A program made the translations under genes and the position numbers. Below the pieces are notes generated by a model, which searched no databases, had not been told where the DNA came from, and saw nothing but the letters and a program-made list of their open reading frames with translations. Below are positions 34,187 through 51,413 of a DNA stretch of 64,000 nucleotides, piece after piece (positions within the stretch are counted from its first letter, which is position 1; each line of letters opens with the position of its first letter). The stretch covers positions 62,001-126,000 of the forward strand of contig JASKOT010000008.1 in NCBI GenBank assembly GCA_032158125.1, read 5' to 3'. The stretch is from Papiliotrema nemorosa (lineage: Eukaryota > Basidiomycota > Tremellomycetes > Tremellales > Rhynchogastremaceae).

Positions 34187-36909
34187 TCAAGATCGCCTAT
34201 CATCATAATCGCTCGGAGTCGCCGCTCTGCTCATATTCCTCTGAGCCAGCCCCAACTCACTCAGGTTGACTCTACTGCTCTGTCTCGAGATGGATTGTTC
34301 GTAGCCCCTCGCAGCAGAGGCAGCAGTAGGCGTCAACGTCCCCGTACCCTCATCCGCCCCCAACATGGTCATGGGCGGGTCGTTCCATCCATTGCCCATG
34401 TTATCCGGTACACCCAATTTGGCTCCATTATGCGAGTTTTGCCGTGTTCGAGGAGTCTTTATACCTCGCGGTAATGTTCGAGGTGGAGAGGTCGATACTG
34501 ATCCTCCGGGAGAAGGGTTGAGAGATGATCGAGTGTCTGGTGGTGTGCCTGGTATACCCAATGCCGGAGTGAAAAACGATCCGCCACCTTCGCGTCTGGG
34601 TGAAGGAGGTTGAGATGCCCATGCGCCTTGAGCGTAAGAAGAAGCGGTGAGTGGCATTGAAACGTGTCGAACGGCTCGTGGCCGATCAGAATGTGTCCAT
34701 TGAGCTTTCTTGAGAGAGTTCGTCATTCGCCGCGACCAGAGACGAAACCGACCCAAGGAACTTCGAGCAGACATGGATTTGGTGGGTGTAAGGTCGAACC
34801 CGTCTTCCACGGTATGTTCATAGCCGTCCCTGCTCCAAGGCCAAGACCATCCCGATCCCGTATTACTAAATGAAGCAGAATCTCGACCCGAGATACTCGG
34901 TTTCCTTCCCCTCTTGGGCGTTGGGAAGAAAGTCCAAGACCATCGGAATCGGCGTTTGACATAATTGAATACGCAAACAACCATGAAAAAAGTGACGAAT
35001 CCGTACGCCCAGATTGTTTGAATCCCGAGCGCATTCAAGCGTTGTTCCATGTGATCCAAGCCGAGCGTAGGTAACCGGGACGTCCAGACCGCTTCGATAG
35101 CCGCTGATCGAGGCTGAACCGCTTTACTCGCTTCAATGACCATTTTGCCCAGTGTCCAAGAAATGGCAGTCTCGCCAATCTCGTCCATACTCTGGAAATG
35201 ATGCTTTCCTTTCCGTCTCGCCTCGAGTAGACCCTTTTCTCGTGCGCGACGTTCTGCTTCAGCGTTCGTTTCGCCTACATCACCCCCGGTGAGTGTGTCG
35301 TTTCCGCCAAAGTCGACTAGACGAGGGATCCCGATGCCTTCGTGTAGAACATTGGAGATCCAGGCACCTTTGAAGCATTGCATCTGCAGTCTGGTCAATT
35401 CGACCTGTGAAATGTAAGTCAAGCATCTCATAGAGCCAGAGAAGGGAGCGCACCGTGGCTCCAGCCCAGTCGTTCTCCTTGCCGACCTGAGTCTCGATAT
35501 CTGTCCAGTCTCTCCCGCAAAACCCACTCATGCCCTTTTCCCATTCTCCCCAATCCCAGACTCCGCCCAGGCCTAGTACTTGCTGTGCGGTGTACCAATA
35601 CTCTGATATTCCAATGAACCCTCTTTGGTCGTCTCTCTCGAAATCGATATGAGGAGTGGGTACACCTCCAAACAAGCAATGCTGCGCGGGACATGGGTGT
35701 TCGTGATCAAGAAGCGGTTTGAGTCTCGTCAAACAGGTCGAGAAGGATCCAGTGCCGGAGAACCCGGGATGTATATCTGGGTCGAGTGAGGGCGCTATCA
35801 AGCCTTTCGGCAAGCAAGGGTCGGATATAGGCGTTGTGAGGTCCAAGACTCCGTCTCCTGATGCCTTACGCCAGTCAGACACCAAGCTGTCTACGTATCG
35901 ATCTCGAACTCTATTCGTGCCAAAGTCCAACCAAGAAGCGACGAATACTGGCCATTCCACCGTTTCTCCGCTTAATAATCTCAGAGAGACTTTTCTCAAG
36001 TCCGACGAAGGGTACCCTGACCTTTGCAGTTCCGAGGGCGTAGGCGAGAATGCGAGCTGAGTCGAAGCTCCGCCCATGTCGAGGAAGCCAAAAGTGGGCG
36101 AATGGTGATTCACATCGACGGGCGTGACAGAGTCCTTTGAAGAATGCGGCGGGGCTTCCGCGAGGGGAGCAAGAGGTAAGAGGTTGGTTGCTGAGGATGA
36201 TGATGCAGAGGTAGATGGATCTGGGGCATGTCCGAAACCGTCCATTAGGTAGTTTACCGCCACCCAACCCCACATACCCTCCTCTTCGCCTGAAATGACT
36301 CGCACATTTTCTGCACACGTCTGACTGTCAAGAGCGAAGGGGTAAGACTGGCGCAGAGTGTCACAGGTGGCTTTGAGAATGGCACTTCTGGCCTCTTCCG
36401 TCAAGAGTCTCATGCCTGCCGTAGCGAGGACATAGATAGGTGTCGAAGCATGTTGTGAGGGAGGTATCTGTTGCAAAGCGTGAGATAAGAGTGGTGCAAG
36501 ATAGGCGGGAATATCTTCTGGCGACACGGTGGATATGCCTACTCCTCAGTCTTGGTTCACATGCCAACCTGCAAGATGAAAGATGGTGCTCACCAGGCTC
36601 GACACGCTTGACCCATGCGTCCCCTTCGACGCCTTTGCCGACTCTGACCAATCTCCTCAGAGCAGTCTTCTCCATAGACTGCTCCCTTTCTTTCCCCTTG
36701 CCTTTCCATTTATTTCTTATCCAACTATTCCACCACCAAGCTCGATGAGGCTCCCCTCGTCCATCTTGAGCTCGAGCGACTTCTTGTAAGATTTCGGCCC
36801 GTTCGAGGTCCGGATCTCGCCATGAGTAGATTTGAAGTCGAGAACCAGACGAGCCGGCATCGACGACAAGAGCGTAATGCGTCGACGAAGATGCTATGGA
36901 GGGCGCCAT
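34187..36909 (-). CDS. GDA1/CD39-family nucleoside di/triphosphatase (Ynd1-type Golgi apyrase)
   Basis: Membrane apyrase expected to hydrolyse nucleoside di/triphosphates in the Golgi lumen, supporting nucleotide-sugar exchange for glycosylation. Three exons (36909-36594, 36538-35454, 35404-34187) give 872 residues. Apyrase conserved regions are visible: VVDAGSSGSRLQIYSW (ACR1, residues ~15-30), YVLATAGMRLL (ACR2), VISGEEEGMWGWVAVNYL (ACR3) and FGFLDMGGASTQLAF (ACR4). There is no N-terminal signal sequence; the one clear transmembrane helix is near residues 598-616 (IWAYGFVTFFMVVCVFNYV) followed by basic KRRFRW, matching Ynd1 architecture with a single C-terminal anchor. After it comes a cytosolic tail of about 250 Ser/Pro/Arg-rich residues, probably disordered and regulatory. 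Introns of 55 and 49 nt. Substrate preference cannot be judged from sequence. Confidence 0.92.
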
Positions 36910-37455
36910 AGTGTATTATAGCTGGGTGTTCTAATCAGGGAGAAGGGATCGTCGAGGGATGAGGTAAACCCATTGAAGGGGTGTTAATCAATACTCCGCA
37001 GTCGATGTTGATATTCTTCAAACAATGGTCTGCACCTCGATACCGCCAAGAGAGCAAGCGCGACCCGAGGAGAACAGTGTCCTGTCTGACCGAGACCGGG
37101 ACGTGAGATATCTGGGAGATGAGGCAAGGCTACGAGGGCACCAAGATGTGAAGAGGTATACCAACAAAGGTCTGGCCGTTCCCCCAACTTTTCCCTTCAA
37201 GATACCGCGGCGATCAACAGCGAAGTCTCACCGAAAGGGGGAAACAGCTACAAAAGGGGAATTCCATCCGTGTCAACCGCTCGGAACGCTTTGCAGCAGC
37301 ATTCAGACAGGAGAGGACGGTGCAGGGATGAACTGATCAGGTCATTGCATGCATAAGGACGTTGCGGTTCGTGCTTCTGTCTCGTGGCTCGTCACCGGCG
37401 CTTTGGCCGTCATGTGTTATCCCTCGCGTTCTATCATATCCATTCGAGATCCGGA
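36910..37455. promoter_or_regulatory. Intergenic region upstream of the apyrase gene
   Basis: A 546-bp space between two minus-strand genes holding the apyrase promoter and the 3' end of the roadblock gene. A plus-strand ORF of 103 codons at 37025-37336 has no recognisable features and was not accepted. Confidence 0.45.
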
Positions 37456-38003
37456 TCACTGGCCTGGATCTTGCAAGACGACCAAGAGGTATTTCTCGTC
37501 TAATCATTAACGCGGAGTCCATGTATGTCAAGGCGTGGGGAGACAAATTGACATACCTGGGGTGATGATCAGCTCATGCCGCCTTGTCCGTATTCGCATA
37601 AACTTGAGCTCGTCCTGAAGTCAGCTAGTACTCTCATTTTCAGGAGAGAAGCGGCATCATTGGAAGCCCACGGGCAGCATGAGAGCTGGCGTGGGTGGAA
37701 GCAGCAGGACGGGAGGCAACTCACTCCCTCATGAACTTCTGCTACAGCAGCTCCCACCGAGCTCGCTAGACCCTCGACGACCCTTGCATACTTCTTCCCT
37801 CCTCCACCTTCGAAGACCGAGCCAGTACTCTGCACTACGCCTCCCGAAGAGCCAGACGCAGTGGAGCGGGAGATGATCATGACTCCTCGGACATTTCGGT
37901 ATGCCGACAACCTGGAGAGTGTCGCTTCGATCTCTGGGGGAGTATCGACTGTCTCTGTGGTGATCGTAGTGTGGCCATTCGCTATACTCGCTTCTTCCGA
38001 CAT
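37456..38003 (-). CDS. Roadblock/LC7-type dynein light chain
   Basis: Small dimeric subunit of cytoplasmic dynein that binds the intermediate chain. Exons 38003-37725, 37614-37557 and 37499-37456 give 126 residues. The single Roadblock/LC7 domain covers most of the protein: IEATLSRLSAYRNVRGVMII at the start, ARVVEGLASSVGAAV in the middle, then DELKFMRIRTRRHELIITPD and EKYLLVVLQDP at the end, all characteristic of DYNLRB. Relative to animal proteins the loop after the first strand is lengthened (SGSSGGVVQSTGSVFEGGGG). Introns are 110 and 57 nt, long for this window. The C-terminal exon would be missed by simple ORF finding. Head-to-head with the cyclophilin gene, 228 bp apart, and about 10 kb from the dynein heavy-chain gene. 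Confidence 0.92.
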
Positions 38004-38231
38004 GTCTGGACTAGACCGAGATGTCTGAAGGAGGTCGAATGAGGCTGGTTGATGGTTCCGAGGGGGTTGGAGAGTAGAGGTGGAGGTCGACCGAAGATGC
38101 TAGATTTCAAGACTGTCCCTTGCAACCTCTTGTTCCTCAACGTTGACATTCTCATTTGTTACCAGATCGTCTTCGGGAGATACAGGTCATCTTAGCTGTT
38201 CAAAAGGTATCCCGAGAAGCTGTCAGACGAC
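38004..38231. promoter_or_regulatory. Short divergent promoter, roadblock / cyclophilin-40
   Basis: Only 228 bp separate the two start codons, so both genes must share this region as promoter and leaders. No TATA box or clear element was identified. Confidence 0.45.
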
Positions 38232-39721
38232 ATGTCGCACACCATTGCATACTTTGACATCACCATCGCTGGCCAACCAGCTGGTCGACTCACCTTTGAG
38301 CTGTTCGACGATGTCGTCCCCAAGGCAAGTAGTCCAGCCTCAACCTCTGCTTTCTAAATCCCTGCAACTAGCTTCCTGTCTGACCACAAAGACTGTCGAG
38401 AACTTCAAACACCTCTGCATCGGAGACAAGACCAATAAAGACGGGTTGAAGCTCGCCTACGCTGGGTCAGGCTTCCACCGATGTATCAAAGGGTAAGTTG
38501 TACACTATCTTACTATCTGAATACACCACGATCGTCGAATAGCTCCAAAATCATCAGATGCTGACGATCTAGCTTCATGCTTCAATGCGGTGACTTCACT
38601 AGACACAACGGCACTGGAGGAGAATCGATCTACGGGGAGAAGGTGAGTCTGCCCGCCCTACCAGCGAATATCACTGATGGGAATAGTTTGAAGGTTTGTC
38701 AAAGGGACACATGTCGACTTCAGAGCCAACACTGACCGTCTAGATGAATCCTTTGCGCTCAAACACGACAAGCCTATGATGCTGTCGATGGCCAACGCCG
38801 GGCCCAACACCAACGGTTCCCAAATCTTCATCACCACGTCAGTTGTCCCTCACCTCCGGAACGACCGCTGATGCTCAGTGTACCCACCCCCCACTTGGAC
38901 GGAAAACACGTCGTGTTCGGTAAGGTCAGATCCAACAAGGGTCTGGTCCGTCGAATTGAAAACATTCCTACCACCTCGGACAAGCCCAACGACGAGGTCC
39001 TCATTGCTTCAGCAGGAGTATTGAGCGAGGAGGACCTCGCCAAAGAGGCCGAGCAGAAGAAGGCTGCACAAGATAGTGCTGCAGGGGAGGATATCTGGGA
39101 AGACTACCCGGATGACGAGGAGGGCATCAATGCCGATGTGCCTGAAGAGGCTCTGAGCGTGGCGACAAAGTTGAAGGATATCGGTACTGCGTGAGTCCAT
39201 TTGTCCTGTTGAGAGATAGGTGTTGATATCCAGGGAATTCAAGAAGGGACAGTTTGCTATCGCTTTGGACAAGTATCAGAAGGCTCTGCGATACTTGGAC
39301 CAACATCCAGTCTTACCTGACGATGCCTCTGCCGACCAAGTCGAGGCATTCCGAACAACGTGAGTCGTATCCACCTTGACATCTTGCGCTTGCTAACTGC
39401 AGACGAATCCCACTGCTCACCAATGCCGCCCTTGCCGCGCTGAAATGCACACCACCAGCCAACAAGCTCGCCACCACTCTTGCCTCGCGAGCTATAGCCC
39501 TGCCGAAACTCACCCCGGCTGAACAGGGTAAAGCGCTATACCGACGAGCTCTGGGATACATCGCTCTGAAACAAGAGGAAGACGCCGAGAAGGACCTCAA
39601 GAAGGCCGCAGAAGTCGTCCCTGGTGATCCGGGCATTCTCAGAGCGTTGAGGGATGTCGAGACGCGACAAAAGGCTAGGAAGGAGAAGGAGAGACAGGCT
39701 TACAGCAAGATGTTTGCTTGA
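38232..39721 (+). CDS. Cyclophilin-40 type peptidyl-prolyl isomerase (Cpr6-like Hsp90 co-chaperone)
   Basis: N-terminal cyclophilin PPIase joined to C-terminal TPR repeats, the architecture of CYP40/Cpr6 co-chaperones of Hsp90. Eight exons (38232-38324, 38392-38492, 38573-38642, 38687-38693, 38744-38837, 38879-39190, 39234-39359, 39403-39721) give 373 residues. The PPIase domain (1 to ~170) shows [57 protein letters not shown] and [14 protein letters not shown], with active-site residues of the FHR, FMLQ and SQIF motifs present. The TPR part (~225-365) ends with a basic segment [16 protein letters not shown]. Exon 4 is only 7 nt. Intron 1 (38325-38391) begins with GC instead of GT. Convergent with SLY1. 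Confidence 0.94.
38325..38391 (+). other. GC-AG intron in the cyclophilin-40 gene
   Basis: Donor AAG|GCAAGT, acceptor CACAAAG, CTGAC branch site near 38380; 67 nt. Splicing joins FDDVVPK to TVENFKHLC exactly as in all cyclophilins. Confidence 0.85.
38687..38693 (+). other. 7-nt microexon in the cyclophilin-40 gene
   Basis: The exon TTTGAAG lies between introns 38643-38686 (44 nt) and 38694-38743 (50 nt). The spliced reading is GAG AAG TTT GAA GAT GAA TCC, giving E-K-F-E-D-E-S, the expected cyclophilin string. Skipping it shifts the frame. Confidence 0.85.
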
Positions 39722-39931
39722 GCATAGTTCATTACGAGTCACTTGGCTTTACACTTAGCAAAATATAGCGATTCCAGCATGAAGACGTTACATTCCAAGA
39801 CTTCAGAAATCTTGCGCACCCTTTGACGCATCCCCAGCATGGTGACCTTGGCCCCGCATTATCCTCTAGGTGCTGATATGTTGTGCATGGTGTCCTGCGT
39901 CCCTCATACCTACAAGATCGATATCACCCAT

Positions 39932-42223
39932 CTATGAAGCAGCACCCAACTCAGCCAGCGTCTTGACAAATGCAGTTGGATTCAAAATCTCGGTACTTCC
40001 ATAAGTAATCTTCTTGCCGCCTCCTCCACCTTCCCTTGCGCTCCTTCCTGCCCACTCTAGCAAATTCCCATACTCGACATATCCTCCACCTCCGACGACA
40101 AACACGACACTCTCGGTATATTGCGATCGACCACGATTTGATTGCTGAGGACCTCGACCTCGAGTGGCTTTCGGATCAAAGTATAGGTAATCGTCCGTAT
40201 CTTGCAGTGCTTGCGCAGCAGCAGTAGAAGGTTCCATGAGCGCCTCGACCAGTCGAGTGATGGTGAGCTCTTTTCGAGCGGGCAAGAGGTTCTTAACACC
40301 AGAGATCAAATTGTCGAAACCCGCACCGGTGATTCCACCTTCACGCAGTCGATCGGTAATCTGATTATTAGCTCCAAAGTGCCATATGGTGGCATATGAG
40401 AATGGGAACTCACTCGGCTGCCGAGAACGCTGAACCCTTTTGTCCACTCTCCACCTTGAGCAGACGGGGCGACGGCAGGTTGACTCGCCAGCAATGTCAT
40501 CCTTGTCACTTCTCGGACCTTCTTGACGTAGTCCAACGCGGCGACATTTGCTCCCGCATCTTTCAACAAACTTGTGAACTCGGCCAGATCCTCCTTTGAC
40601 AAGGTCTGATCGGTCATAGACAGGTAGTATATGATGATCAGACGCAGTTGATCGTCAGGAGTAGGGTGAGCAGGTTGATCCGGGTCATCTGTGTGTCCAC
40701 TGAGCGTGGCGATGACTTGGGCTTTGGTGCTCCTCGAAGCTCCTTCCTCCACCTGGAACAAGTTGTCGAGACCTCGCTCTTTTATAGCTTGTAGCAGAGC
40801 CGTAGCGATATTCATATGAGTGTCCAAAGTGTGTTTTCGAGCCGTCAACTCTGGCAGAGCAGTGATGGCCGTTTTGAGGTTTGCCGTGTTGGAAGAGAAA
40901 TCAACCTGAGATATGTCATTTACATCCGAAATACCGGTGGAACGTGTAATCTCAGCCGCATCGGATTTGTACCGTGATAATTCGGCGTCGATGTCTTCTG
41001 CGACTTGCGGGAATGGGTTCGGAGCGTTCTTTTCCCAGAAAAAGTCTTTAGAATCGATATCGTACGATTTCTTCTGTAGTCGACCGTTCTCAGGTGACTA
41101 GCTATCAGCGGAGCGGATGAGGATGCGTAACTGACGTACCTCGACAGTGACCCTGTTGAGTTTCATATCCAGCACATCATGTACCAAAGCCTGATATGTC
41201 CAGGAATGCGACAGCATAGGCACAAGATCCACATTCCTGTCTAGTATCACCAGCACTGCCCATCAGTTACTGGCAACCTCGCCTGGGTCAGGTGAACTTA
41301 CAGGGACGTTGTAAGCTGCTCAAGCCATCTGCTCCGTACGCATCTCTTCCTCCTCTTTGTGTCTGCGTGGATGCAACATGGTCCCTCAACTTCTTGTCCA
41401 ACTGCCTGGCGACCATCTCCGCTGCGTTTCCCCTTGGACACCGAATAATCGGTATGAACCCCATGGTGACAATCACGCTGAAGAGTCCCTTCGCAACTCG
41501 CTCTACTTCGGCTTCTATTTCGAGCTCTCCTGCTCTTGGGTCATTGAGCACAGCATAGCTAGGTCTCCCTTCCACTTCCTTCTCTTTGGGTTTCCCGCCC
41601 TTCTTGCTCACAGTTCCATTTGCATCTGTGACCGTCTCTCGTCGTGGTAACAACGAGAACAGGTTGGAGGAAGGGACGAGGAAGTCGAGGTACTGGTCGT
41701 GGACAGATGAAATGAGCTGTCCCGTCGAGCCGGTCGGGTCGTTGGCCAGTATAAGGGAAGCCAGCTCTTCCAGCAATGATCGAGGTAAAGTCGATGTGAA
41801 GGAAAGGTGATAAGCGGAGTACAGCGGAGGGTTCAGGTCCTAATGTTCAGCTCAAACAGCAGAGTGAGGCTGCATTCTCACTTCTGCTATACGCCGTATG
41901 TTCGCCAAGGTCGGTGAGACAAAGTACACGGCGGGAACGTCACCCAGAGGAGGTCTGGGCGAATGCAGTTGCATGTGCAGTGTCACACCCTGTTCTCGCA
42001 AGTCTTGGACTCTCAGACTGGTCGCCAGAACATCCTTGCTCAACTCGTCGAGGACAAGGACTTTCCATACGAGTGGACCCTGGCTCGATTCATCGATACC
42101 GGCTGCGGGGGAGGAGGGACGTGGAAAGGGGTTCGAGGAGGATGCCGAGGGTGGTTGCTGGTTCAAGTTGAGCAGTGTCAAGAGAGCGTTTGTCTGCGAT
42201 TGCAGAAGCGTAGGCCGACTCAT
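39932..42223 (-). CDS. SLY1: SLY1, Sec1/Munc18-family vesicle fusion regulator
   Basis: SM protein that binds the syntaxin Sed5 and promotes SNARE assembly in ER-Golgi and intra-Golgi traffic. Exons 42223-41882, 41839-41302, 41255-41140, 41097-40414 and 40360-39932 give 702 residues. SM landmarks are [31 protein letters not shown] near the N-terminus, [43 protein letters not shown] in domain 2, and [19 protein letters not shown] then [13 protein letters not shown] at the C-terminus. The last two strings distinguish SLY1 from Sec1, Vps33 and Vps45. An N-terminal Pro/Ser-rich insert (about 24-45) and a Lys/Glu-rich loop ([13 protein letters not shown]) are lineage-specific additions. Divergent from RPC1 across about 309 bp. 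Confidence 0.95.
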
Positions 42224-42532
42224 GACGAGGGGTTGGGGGGAGGGAGGGAGGGAAGGACGTGTGATCTATCGGTCAGTGGTCGTTGCTCGACAGGCTGGAA
42301 TCTATGGATCGTGAGCGTCACGGTTAGAAGGGGGGCTCAGATATTTTACGTAATGTAATGAGAGATTTCAAAAGTCGTGACGTGGCAGATTGTAATGTGG
42401 GTGTGTTTTGCCACCCAACCTCTCGAGAGAGAGATTTCTGAAATCTAGTCACCCCCGACGACTTTGTGACAAGTAGAGGTATCTTCCTTGAATCGCAAAG
42501 ACAGACCGGCTTTCCCTGTCAATCTGTCGACC
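42224..42532. promoter_or_regulatory. Divergent promoter, SLY1 / RPC1
   Basis: A 309-bp space shared by both start codons. It begins with a G-rich run just upstream of the SLY1 ATG (GGGGGGAGGGAGGGAGGGA at 42235-42253) and ends in a pyrimidine-rich leader before the RPC1 ATG. Confidence 0.45.
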
Positions 42533-48013
<5,481 letters not shown>

Positions 48014-48239
48014 CGGGCCGGGTCGCGGGTCGTGAGGGGTCAAGTTCGAGCGGTACGGCGTGATGATGATGAAGGTGATGAATCACCATTGATGGCATTT
48101 AGTAATGACACAACGAAATCTTATAGCGCAACGTTGATATATGCATGGAATCTCTGCATAGCAGGAACAGGGGGTCATAGTGTAAAATCGGAGATGTATG
48201 GTTTCTAAGAGGTAATTTGATGAACCAAGCCGGGTTGAA

Positions 48240-49417
<1,178 letters not shown>

Positions 49418-51413
49418 GGTGGGTTCTGTGTGGGATATGAGGTGGTGAGAAGGGTGAGAAGATGTTGGAGCGAGGCGTTTACACGTTGTGAAGCGGTGAG
49501 GCCGAATTGGGACAGTCGCGTTTCAGAAAAAGAGAGGCTGGGCGGTGGCACTGGCACGGTACGATGAACGTCTCTCTGCTCATCGCGAGCGTCTACCTGA
49601 TGCAGGGGATTGGCTCATGGCAAAAGCATGTCGGAAAGCTGCAGTCGAAGTAAGTGGTAGCTCTGCATACATGTATGGAGTGAGTGCTCATCGCGTCTCT
49701 CCAGCTAAGCCCACTCATCCCGGGCGAGATTCCTGGCTGGACAGTGCCGAGTATTCTCAAGCGACTAGGATCGTCGCTACTACCTCATGGGACATGCAAG
49801 CTGTACTCGGACTGATTCCTGGCGAAAGCTGCGGTTACACCGGCGAAAGTACCGCTGATTGCACCGGAGCGAGCATCGACCGCATGAGCCATCTGTCGCT
49901 TGCCCGGTGATTGGTGGCTCAGAGCTCTATTTAATCTTCAATGCGACTACCCGATCACAGATGCGTTTACTCTCCGAAACAGCATGAGATGTGACTAGCT
50001 CGATCGAAGATTGGATCGACTAGCGTTCTGATTGTCGCACGTGCCGACCAGTGTGCCCCTCGTTCTACCGAGCTGACTTGGGAGCCTTCCGCACAGTAAT
50101 GCGACAGTATGCACGCATCGATCGAGAGCTACCTCTCTCCTCTCCGCCTTATCAGCCCAGATTCGGCAGCTTGTCGACTGGGTGACTTCGCAGTGCCCTC
50201 TACACACAAAACATGTGATTCCATTCTCTGACCCAGTGGTTTCCGTCGGATGCAAGTTAATCAAAGACTTAAGACGCATCCAAGGCGCGATCGTTCGTCG
50301 ATCGAGTGTGTAGAGCAACCATGATGATAGCTCCGAATGATCTTCTCAATCGGAGTTCGCCTAATGCAGTCAAAGGAGCATGCACGGTCGTCGTTGCATC
50401 GTCGCCCTAGCTCGTGATTTGTGCGGGAGCAAGAACATATGCTGATCGAAACGAATCGATATTGCGACTAGTAGGTGCTGAATAATGTGACGGTTGCTAC
50501 TGTTCACACTCCAACGGCCTATAAGCTCCTATTCTGTGCACCCGACCTTTGTCTTTGGTGATGCTATTCATACCATGCCGATGAACGGTCACGCTCCTTT
50601 CAATGGGGGATAATGAAAGAAGGAAGGGTTCCATTTGATTCCGCTGCTGAACACAGGGTGGGAGGGATTGACGTAAGAATTAACAATATCGCCCATACTA
50701 GGCTGGTTAGTCACCTCGCTTTCGTTGTTTCATCGTCACTTGGCCCCTTATGCCACTTTATCCGCAAGCACTAGCGCTGAAGCCTATCAGTTTAATCATG
50801 GAGCGGTCACTTCACTCGCTACAGGTGCAAATGGAAGTGAGGTTTGTTTGTCGGAATCAGAGAATGGGATCAAACGAGGGTGATTGCTGGTGTATTGCCC
50901 CCTCGTAGCGCTGTGTGCGCCAAGTCGGGCGCCGATCAAAGGCCTTCTTGCTCCTGGTGACCCCCGTCTTGCGGATGAATGAGTGCCGGCAAACCTCTCT
51001 TAGCGGTATGAGCTGCCAGTTTGGGGTCATGAATGCCCTTGTCCTCCTCATATGTCTCCATCTGATGGGTGCATGGGAAGCGTTACATGTCAACTCATCA
51101 CAGACTAGCAACAAAATGCAATATGATGAGTCTTGGATCGACTAATCTAGCGCTCATTTGATCTCTCTGGCGAATGCAATTTGGGGTGCTTCGGTCCATC
51201 CATGGCGACATTGTGCGAGATCAACATGCCGATGTCGAGCGAGAAATCCCTCATGAACAGGTATATAAACCCCTCGACAAGAGTAGAGGCCTTTCTTCAC
51301 TCGACAACTCGTTCTCCAACTTGTCCCTTGTTCTCAACTTCCAAGGACTCCATTCCCTCCGACTTCGACTTGATATCTTCACCTAACTTCGCTGTAACTT
51401 TCACTCCACCACA
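49418..51413. promoter_or_regulatory. Two-kilobase gene-free region upstream of the repeat-precursor gene
   Basis: The largest space in the window without a recognised gene. It starts at the URA6 promoter. Open frames here, such as 49545-49910, show no family resemblance and no consistent splice sites. The sequence is lower in coding-like codon bias and richer in scattered TCGAT/GATCGA words than its surroundings. Near the right end is a clear TATATAAA box (51262-51269) and a pyrimidine-rich leader (51290-51410) leading to the ATG at 51414. The length and composition fit a large regulated promoter; an unannotated non-coding RNA cannot be excluded. Confidence 0.5.
51262..51269 (+). promoter_or_regulatory. 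TATA box of the repeat-precursor gene
   Basis: The sequence TATATAAA lies 145-152 bp upstream of the ATG and is followed by a CT-rich leader, a combination common for strongly expressed fungal genes. Confidence 0.6.

Noticed and set aside
37025..37336. 103-codon plus-strand ORF in the apyrase promoter
   Set aside because: Low-complexity basic translation without motifs and overlapping the expected promoter; likely chance.
49545..49910. 121-codon plus-strand ORF upstream of the repeat-precursor gene
   Set aside because: No conserved motif, poor codon bias and no adjoining exons; likely chance.
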